From: Cryptomeria japonica | Taxonomy: Eukaryota > Streptophyta > Pinopsida > Cupressales > Cupressaceae | Length of the DNA stretch: 64,000 nucleotides | NCBI RefSeq assembly: GCF_030272615.1 | Contig: NC_081415.1 | Location: 625,269,740-625,333,739 of the forward strand | Reading direction: 5' to 3' | Shown here: piece after piece, positions 58,141 through 64,000 of the stretch | How the letters are laid out: the number at the start of each line of letters is the position of its first letter | How positions within the stretch are numbered: the stretch's first letter is position 1 | The notes under the pieces: generated by a model | Seen by the model: only the letters and a program-made list of their open reading frames with translations | The model's database searches: none | What the model was told of the DNA's origin: nothing | Position numbers and translations under genes: made by a program

Positions 58141-59687
58141 AAAAGCACAAGAGACACCCCCCCGAATTCACTCAATCAAAGTACCCCCCCTAAAGTGATG
58201 ATTTTGGCACTTTATACTTAGTGCGATTACAATGAGCCACTTGCAAAACAAGGCAAAGTGGACTTATGATGCAAATTTTATAACTTCTCAAAGGAGATAC
58301 AAGAGACTTCTATCAATAGTGCAATGAATCTAACTGAGATTCAAACAACTATACAAGTACCAAGAGAGCCAAAAATGGCCAAGATCTGAAAGTACAATTT
58401 CTACTTACAATGGCATCAATCTGATAGCATCATGTGAAAGTAGAGGAAAAAATACGCACTTTCAAAAAAAATGGCACTTGAAAAGGAGGTCGTATGACCC
58501 CAAACGAAGCCTCTGAAGTTGCAAAAATAGGGATTACTCAGGTACAGTCACCAAAAACTGCATTTTCTGAAAAATCCATGCATCAAAATCAAAAAATTAT
58601 TTCACCACTATGGAGAGCACAAAATTCTAGCCCATTTCAAAAAAAATTGCACCCAAAAAGGAGCAAAAATGAGCAAGTTATGGCCATTTGAAGTTGAACT
58701 GCAAAATCAAAAATGCAAATGAGAGGGGGTCCAAAAATTTTCAAACCCTGCTGATGTGGCGCTGACATCAGCAATTCACTGGCTTAAATTTGACGGCTGT
58801 ATGACCGTCGCAAAAACTTCACCCTTTGCTGACTGGATGTCCGTACTGTACGGATGGATAACGCAACTGAGTGACTGTGCGTACAGAATGCTGCGTGTCA
58901 CTGTACGGAATATCTGACTGGATAGTACAGTTTGTACCGCAGGCCAGTGGCTGCCTGTCACGTGGCGGGTGCGGTCCTCCAGTCTTTGACTAGTCGGGTG
59001 TCCGGAGGTGGGAGCGGTTCCCGGAGCCGGGGGCGGCTGCGCTGCAGGCTGAGTCGGGAGGAGCGGTGACAAAGCCGAGTGCCACTGGGTGGAGCAGGGA
59101 GGATGCCGGAGTCTGCAGCTGGTGGCGGGAAGCGTGGGCGGAGCCGGGAGCGGAAGCTGGGGCGGAGCCGGGAACGGAAGAACTCGTCGCGGCAGGCAGG
59201 GTACGGGCGGCATCGTCTGGAGCTGCAGACAGGTACACGAGTAGTACGAGCGACGTAGACCTGCGACCTGCGGAAAGGTACGGGCGCGGGGTACGGGGGT
59301 CTACGGACCCCCAAACAGAAATTTTTTTTTTAATTTTTTTTTTTATTTTCAAATTTTTTTCATTCCACTTTTCAATTTTTTTGATTTTTTTTTTTATTTT
59401 TGATTTTGAAAAAAAATATTTCAGAAAAAAGAATTTTTTTTTTTCTGAAAATAATAATAAATTCCGAAAATCCATACGATATAGCAAAATTGGGGAAAAA
59501 AAAATTTCTCACCAAAACAGGCCGAATTTATAACCAAAATTCATGGAAACGGCCTTCCAGACGCAATGGCGAGGTCGGATCTGGTCTAGGACGCCTCCAA
59601 AAGATGTTGCTCCTCAGATCTGCCTCTTGACGTCGCAATAATGCCTCTTCAAGACGAATCAATGAAGCCCCAATGGCTCTGATACCA
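58141..59687 (-). other. Long leader of the gag-protease Copia, with a GC-rich core
   Basis: About 1.5 kb between primer site and gag. 58920-59310 is GC- and CpG-rich, very unlike its surroundings. The palindrome TCCGTACTGTACGGA lies at 58840-58854. A/T homopolymer runs occupy 59320-59500 and include a hairpin at 59417-59453 (TATTTCAGAAAAAA against TTTTTTCTGAAAATA). Open stretches in the GC-rich part look like composition effects. Confidence 0.65.
59674..59687 (-). other. Primer-binding site of the gag-protease Copia
   Basis: The minus strand reads TGGTATCAGAGCCA directly at the LTR end: the exact plant tRNA-iMet complement. Confidence 0.93.
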
Positions 59688-60168
59688 TGTTGGATTTTGC
59701 CAAGATCAAGAGGTCAATGAAATGTACAAGATAGAGACACAATATAGGACAAGAATAAACTGTATTCTCATCAATAGAAAATGATCAACAACTTGTTACA
59801 TACAATGTAGATGAGCCTGCTTATATAGGCAAGGCTAGGGATATGTATGAGCACACAAATATGACATGTGGGTCAATAAGAAACAAGGGTAGGTAGGAAA
59901 TAGGTGTGGGTAGGTAGGAGAAATAATATAATATTCCACATGAGGTGGATCACCCACCGAAGGTGGAATTATCACTCCACAATAAGTGGATATGATAGTG
60001 TAATAACAAGATCAACACCATAAAAGGTGGAATTTCTCCTACACACACTATCCCAATGTGGCACAAACACCCAAGTGTCTCATATCCAAACTACTATGAA
60101 ATGCATTATCCTAAGTAAACTTAAGTAAGTGTAATAATATCCATGATGAATAATTATTTACACCAACA
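59688..60168 (-). repeat. 5' LTR of the gag-protease Copia
   Basis: 481 bp, the same length as the 3' LTR, with about six substitutions by eye. Confidence 0.95.
59820..59828 (-). promoter_or_regulatory. LTR TATA box
   Basis: The minus strand reads CTATATAAG in the 5' LTR; the same site is at 55257-55265 in the 3' LTR. It would set transcription start about 25-30 bases downstream, near 59790. Confidence 0.65.
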
Positions 60169-60173
60169 AAACT
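60169..60173. repeat. Target-site duplication of the gag-protease Copia, right
   Basis: AAACT, identical to 55120-55124. Confidence 0.9.
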
Positions 60174-60201
60174 TTTCGACCTTGAATTTGGAATCCTCCA
60201 T
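60169..60201 (-). pseudogene. gag: Copia (TNT1-like) gag start fragment
   Basis: ATG at 60201 begins MEDSKFKVEKF, the usual start of TNT1-like gag (M-x-x-x-KF-x-x-x-KF). The nested element enters directly afterwards, and its duplicated AAACT overlaps the junction. Confidence 0.85.
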
Positions 60202-60245
60202 TGCTCCCACTCAAATCTGATAGTCCTGCCAATTTATAGAAAACC

Positions 60246-60259
60246 TCGTTCTGATACCA
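60246..60259 (-). other. Copia (TNT1-like) primer-binding site
   Basis: The minus strand reads TGGTATCAGAACGAG two bases after the LTR, tRNA-iMet type. Confidence 0.87.
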
Positions 60260-60261
60260 AT

Positions 60262-60582
60262 TATTAGGGTTTCAAGCAGATTCAAAGTAAATATGAACTA
60301 ACAATTATATGCAGATTTAAATACAAAAGATAAAGAAATAAAACAAGACACAAATAACACAGAGATTTAACGTGGTTCACCCAGAATGGGTTACGTCCAC
60401 CGTACACAGTCGTCGAATCTTTCTTATTATCCAGCAAAAATAGTACATCAACCTTACAATGTCTTAAGCATCCCAGCCGCTTATAGCATGCGTATTTAGG
60501 GCAACAAACAAAGTCAGCCTTTTTAGGGTTTTATTACAATGTCAGTTTTCATCAACGAAAAATGGCAAAAAAAATTTCAACA
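60262..60582 (-). repeat. Copia (TNT1-like) 5' LTR
   Basis: 321 bp, TATTAGGGTTTC…ATTTCAACA on the plus strand, matching 50809-51129. Confidence 0.93.
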
Positions 60583-61604
60583 ATGTGCACAAATGGATAA
60601 AATGGATTTTGAGGAATGATATGGATGAGATGACTAAGTGTGGATGAGGGATGATTTTGGCATGGTAAGGATGCAATGGTGATTTTCTAGGCTCAAACTA
60701 ATAGAATAAGCTTACTAAACTTGGAGATGATGATTGAAGGGATGGAGTCCTCAATTTATAGGAAGAGGAGAGGAAAAATGGATGGCTAGGATGGACCCAA
60801 GATGGAGGGCCAGGATTTCTTGTGAGCTCACACAAGGCCCAAGAGAGGGTGTGGAGACCAAGAGATATGTCTTAAAGGCATTTCTTGTCTCCACACTCCT
60901 CAAGGTACATTTGGAAGACTTCCCAATGTGCCTTGAGAAGAGAAAGGGATGAGACATTCCTTGAAGAATGGGGAGGAAGAATTTAAAATTCTTCAAAAAG
61001 GAATGATAATGGGGATTGGAGGAATAAGAAGGAATTAAAAATTCCTTGGGAGATGAGATGCCTAGAGGAATCTAAGATTTTGAAAATCTCACATTCACAT
61101 AGGAAAAGATAATTTAAGGATAGTAGTTGGATGGAAGGGACAAGGAGTTGACTTTGTGGCTAATCATGATGATTAGCCACTAGCAACTCATTGGGAGGGG
61201 GATTAGAGGAAAGGTTATGTGGGATAAGATTTGTAGGAGGATTTGACTAGGAGAGAGAATGAGTGGAGGGAATTAAAAATTAGAAGAATAAGGTTAAGTG
61301 AGTTTAGGGAGTTTCTAGAAGAAATTATTAGGTTAATGATGGATTAGGAAGATAATTTGTAGGAATCATGTAGGTTAACTAATTAATTGAAATTAATTAG
61401 CTAAGAGGAGTATTTGAGAAGATTTAATTTTTAGAAGAATAAAAAGAGGGGTTGATTTATTAAATAAATCAATCACATACTATAGTGAAAATATTAATTA
61501 TAATTAATTAATATTGAGGAGAATTAGAATTTACATAATTAATTAATAAATTAATTATGTGAGGAATTAAAAATAATTAAAATAATTATTTTTAAGTGTC
61601 TACA
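60583..61604 (-). repeat. Gypsy LTR-like segment A
   Basis: Read on the minus strand it begins TGTAGACACTTAAAAATAA next to a polypurine tract (TAAAAGAGGGGCAAAA, 61605-61620). Its AT-rich U3 part aligns over several hundred bases with segment B (62965-63830). The lower end is cut or bounded by the Copia LTR at 60582, so the true terminus is unknown. Confidence 0.55.
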
Positions 61605-61620
61605 TTTTGCCCCTCTTTTA
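61605..61620 (-). other. Polypurine tract of Gypsy segment A
   Basis: The minus strand reads TAAAAGAGGGGCAAAA and then TGTAGACAC. Confidence 0.65.
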
Positions 61621-62964
61621 CGCAGTAGCAAATTTGGCAATGAGTAGAAGATAGAAAAAGAAGAATCAAATGCCCCAGCGTAAAGCATGGGAGGTGTATG
61701 CCCCCTCGAGAATTTTTTCGGAAAAAAAGACGAAAAATTCTCAAAAATAAAGGAAGAAGAATTTCAATGGAAGAGATGAGTGAGGAAGAAATATGAAGCA
61801 GATGTGGAAAATTTAGAAGGAAGAATAGAAGATGCGAGACCGCAGAGGAAAGGGGCCCTCATGGGGGCCCATATAAGCCACAACGGGCCCAATGAGGAGT
61901 CATTGTTACACACAAGCCTTGGAGCCACTGAGAGTGAAGAAGAAGAGAAGGAGAGATGGACCGCATTCCAATTTGTGATCATCATGTCGAGAGGATCCGA
62001 CGATTCGACCGACTGACCAGCTATGGACCAGCGGTATATAGGAATTCCACCCTTTTGGAATTTTTGATTTGGGTAGAATTTAGGGCTAGAAATGGGGGTC
62101 TAGGTTAGGTGAGGCGCATGTGTTGGTCATTGTTTCAGTACGCACACCCCTAGGTTAGCACGAGCGCTAGCAATTAATGTGGGTGCTCGCTGTAGGGTCG
62201 AGTAGAATAGGGTTTTTTGGGGGAATGGGGGGATTAGCACGGTTGCTTGTGCTTCAGCGCGAGCAGTCGTGCTTCGACACGAGTAGTCGCGCTTCAATAC
62301 TGCATGGGTGCTCGCGTCGACTGGTTCAAAAATGGGGGCCTGAGCAGAGTAGGAGCCTTTGTTGGAACGAGCGCCTGCCGATTGGCATGAGTGTCATGGT
62401 TTTGGTGCAAGCGCTGGATAGATCACCGTGTGTGCCAGGGAAGGGGGGAAATGAAGTTTTGGCTTATAATTTTTGGAATAGGGGGAGGGTATGGTTGGTT
62501 GTGGAGGTCAGGAAAGAATTTTTGGGCATGGAAGTAATGATTTGGTCTGATGGATGTAGGTGGAGATGGGGCCGTTGGCTTCGAGAGAGTATTGGCCTGC
62601 TACGATGAACCTATATTGTGAGTTAGGTCGCGATGAGATGAAGGTGCTAGCTGCGCTGGGATTACATTATGTAGGCAAGTGGCTGAGGATACCAGCGGAT
62701 ACTGTTATGATGACGACACTAGTGGAGAGGTGGGATAGTCTAGTGTGGGGCATTACACTCCTTTGCAGCATAGTCCTTGGGTCTCCATCACCCTATCCTC
62801 CAGTTCTCCATATCCTATACATATCCATCCACTCCATCCATCTATCTCCTATGACCTCTTATTCCATTTTCCAAATGAAGAGGGGAAAATGGAATTAGAG
62901 GTCAAATTATAAAAAGCACAATGAAATAAGCATAAAAAACACTAAAACATCAAGAGACCATTTT
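61621..62964. other. Internal sequence between LTR-like segments A and B
   Basis: GC-richer than its surroundings, with many CGAGCGCT and GCGAGCA words around 62160-62400. I see no gag or pol motifs. The only coding hint is the plus-strand fragment at 62560-62745. A possible primer-like TGGTCTCTTGATG (minus strand) is near 62950. Confidence 0.4.
62560..62745 (+). pseudogene. Possible plant-mobile-domain fragment
   Basis: The plus-strand frame reads MKVLAALGLHYVGKWLRIPA and then VMMTTLVERWDSLVWG. This resembles the plant mobile domain (PMD) signature in which a Leu/Gly-rich helix is followed by ALVERWRPET. Only this block is recognisable; the usual TFHxP motif and the rest are missing. It lies antisense to the Gypsy LTRs and near the polypurine tract. 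Captured antisense frames are known next to the 3' LTR in some Tat elements such as Grande. The assignment is tentative. Confidence 0.35.
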
Positions 62965-63830
62965 TACCTTGCTATTTTACCTTCTCCTTCGGATTGAGCT
63001 TGATAAAGTGGATGATGAGGATGCACCCTTGATGCTCCACTTGATGTGTTGCTTGCTTGATTTGGATGTGGATTGATATCCTTTGTGCTCAACAAGATAG
63101 ATTGATGGATTTGATAGGATTATTAGATGGATTTTGGATGGATTTGAATTGAAAGATTGAAGAAAGTAGAGAGGAGAAAAGAGCAACATGACAATCCATG
63201 AGAAGTGGATAATTTGTGAGGAGAATAGGCTCCAATTTATAGATTGGAGAAGGCAAATGGAGGGCCAAGATTGATTTGATCATGAAGGGTTGAGATTGAT
63301 TTTACATAGAAGGCATGGATCAAGGGTGCCTTGGGAAAATAAACAGGAATATAAAATTCCTTGGGAAAAGGGGGGAGAAATTTGAATTTCAAATATGAGG
63401 AATTAAAATTCCAAAATAAGGATGCATTGAGGGATTCAAACAAATTTGAATTTCTTTGAGAGACTCAATGTTGATGTGACATGAGTGGGAATTAAAAATT
63501 GAGGGATAATGATAATCATTATTATGAGAGATTCAAGAAGGATTAATTAGGCTAATGAGATTAGGAAAAGTGATTTCTAGGAATCACATGACTAGGTTAA
63601 TTAATTATAATTAATTAACTGAGTGGGTTTAGAGCAAATAATTATTGGAGGGGACTTTAGAAGAATAGGGGAATAATTAATTTATTTGATAAATTAATTA
63701 TTGGACAATAGTGACAGGATTAATTAAATTAGATTTAATTAATTCTGAGAGGAATGAGGAATACACAATTAAGTTAATTAATTATGTTGATAGGCTTAAA
63801 TTAATTAAATATTAATTTTAGGTGTCTACA
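62965..63830 (-). repeat. Gypsy LTR-like segment B
   Basis: On the minus strand it begins TGTAGACACCTAAAATTAA and aligns with segment A across the AT-rich U3. Divergence is high, roughly a third of positions by eye. The lower boundary is uncertain and the flank above 63830 is not a clear polypurine tract. It may be the 5' LTR of the same old element or a separate relative. Confidence 0.5.
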
Positions 63831-64000
63831 GAGTATTTTTTATCTCTTTTTGTCATGATTGACTTGGTAGTTGATTTTGAATTTTTCTTCTTTTCATGTA
63901 TCGTTAGCTCTGTAGGGTTTCATTATGAAAATTTCTTAATTAGAAAATTATGAAAATAAAAATTAAATAAAAATGTGTATAAATATATAAGTAGATACAA
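63831..64000. other. Unassigned AT-rich right edge
   Basis: Too short to assign; nothing recognisable. Confidence 0.5.

Larger units (their letters stand above)
55125..60168 (-). mobile_element. Young non-autonomous Copia element with gag-protease only
   Basis: The 5,044-bp element has two 481-bp LTRs differing at about six positions, a perfect tRNA-iMet primer site, a polypurine tract and an exact 5-bp duplication. It holds one intact 720-codon frame. There is no integrase core, RT or RNase H. It resembles the gag-only class of plant LTR elements but retains protease. It is the youngest insertion whose age can be judged here. Confidence 0.94.
50809..60582 (-). mobile_element. Ty1/Copia retrotransposon (TNT1/Tork-like), containing a nested element
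   Basis: Two 321-bp LTRs, a tRNA-iMet primer site, a polypurine tract and gag-pol. Removing the nested element leaves about 4.7 kb, the normal length of this group. Flanks (CTTTT on the left, ATGTG on the right) do not match, so the target duplication is lost or the ends come from a recombination. The right LTR begins TATTAGGG where the left begins TGTTAGGG. Gag-pol has stops and one frame change. Confidence 0.92.

Noticed and set aside
58776-59533. Several overlapping open stretches in the GC-rich leader on both strands
   Set aside because: They overlap in different frames, and Pro/Ala/Arg bias follows from GC content. No start context or similarity supports any of them.
60583-63830. One complete element with A and B as its LTR pair
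   Set aside because: The LTRs are too diverged to pair with confidence, and the lower ends of both are not defined. Kept as two LTR-like segments.
1-64000. tRNA or rRNA genes
   Set aside because: tRNA-like words occur only as short primer-binding sites next to LTRs. I saw no cloverleaf or rRNA segment.

Overview
This window is eukaryotic nuclear DNA from a plant, and I found no convincing intact host gene in it. It consists almost wholly of transposable elements, many inserted inside one another, separated by very AT-rich sequence. Plant type follows from the retroelement lineages: Tat/Ogre-like Ty3/Gypsy with a tRNA-Arg primer site and two RNase H domains, Ty1/Copia with tRNA-iMet primer sites, and L1-type LINEs with DUF4283 and AT-hook ORF1 proteins. 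The large, old, repeat-filled layout suggests a big-genome seed plant, perhaps a gymnosperm, but that is inference only.

Region by region. 1-7138 (minus): a Ty3/Gypsy element whose gag-pol runs off the left edge, with a tRNA-Arg primer-binding site and an LTR. An archaeal-type RNase H domain lies upstream of the reverse transcriptase. 7561-11147 (minus): a decayed reading frame of about 1,190 codons of unknown function, followed at 11450-12400 by a diverged tandem array of about 128 bp period. 13275-15154 (plus): a polypurine tract and Gypsy-type LTR. 16080-18388 (minus): a second, much older copy of the unknown frame, split by a MITE at 17873-18170. 18390-25624: AT-rich DNA holding a 5'-truncated LINE (22317-23718) with a 14-bp target duplication.

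25640-47357 (plus) is a full-length L1-type LINE with a 15-bp target duplication. Inside its ORF1 sits a Copia element (27307-42809, minus; duplication AAATC). Inside that Copia sits a Gypsy element with only gag and protease (29042-36946, minus; duplication CAACC). This is a three-level nest whose order of insertion can be read directly.

47373-50808 is AT-rich. 50809-60582 (minus) is a TNT1/Tork-like Copia. Its gag is interrupted after about eleven codons by a young gag-protease-only Copia element (55125-60168; duplication AAACT; two 481-bp LTRs differing at about six positions). That element has an intact 720-codon frame with an unfamiliar acidic C-terminal region in place of integrase and RT, and a GC-rich leader. 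60583-64000 holds two related Gypsy LTR-like segments around a GC-richer stretch with a possible plant-mobile-domain fragment.

No cooperating host pathway is visible. The two gag-protease-only elements lack RT and integrase and would need enzymes from other elements to move. Many premature stops in the older elements sit where family members carry Gln (CAG to TAG), consistent with deamination of methylated cytosine.
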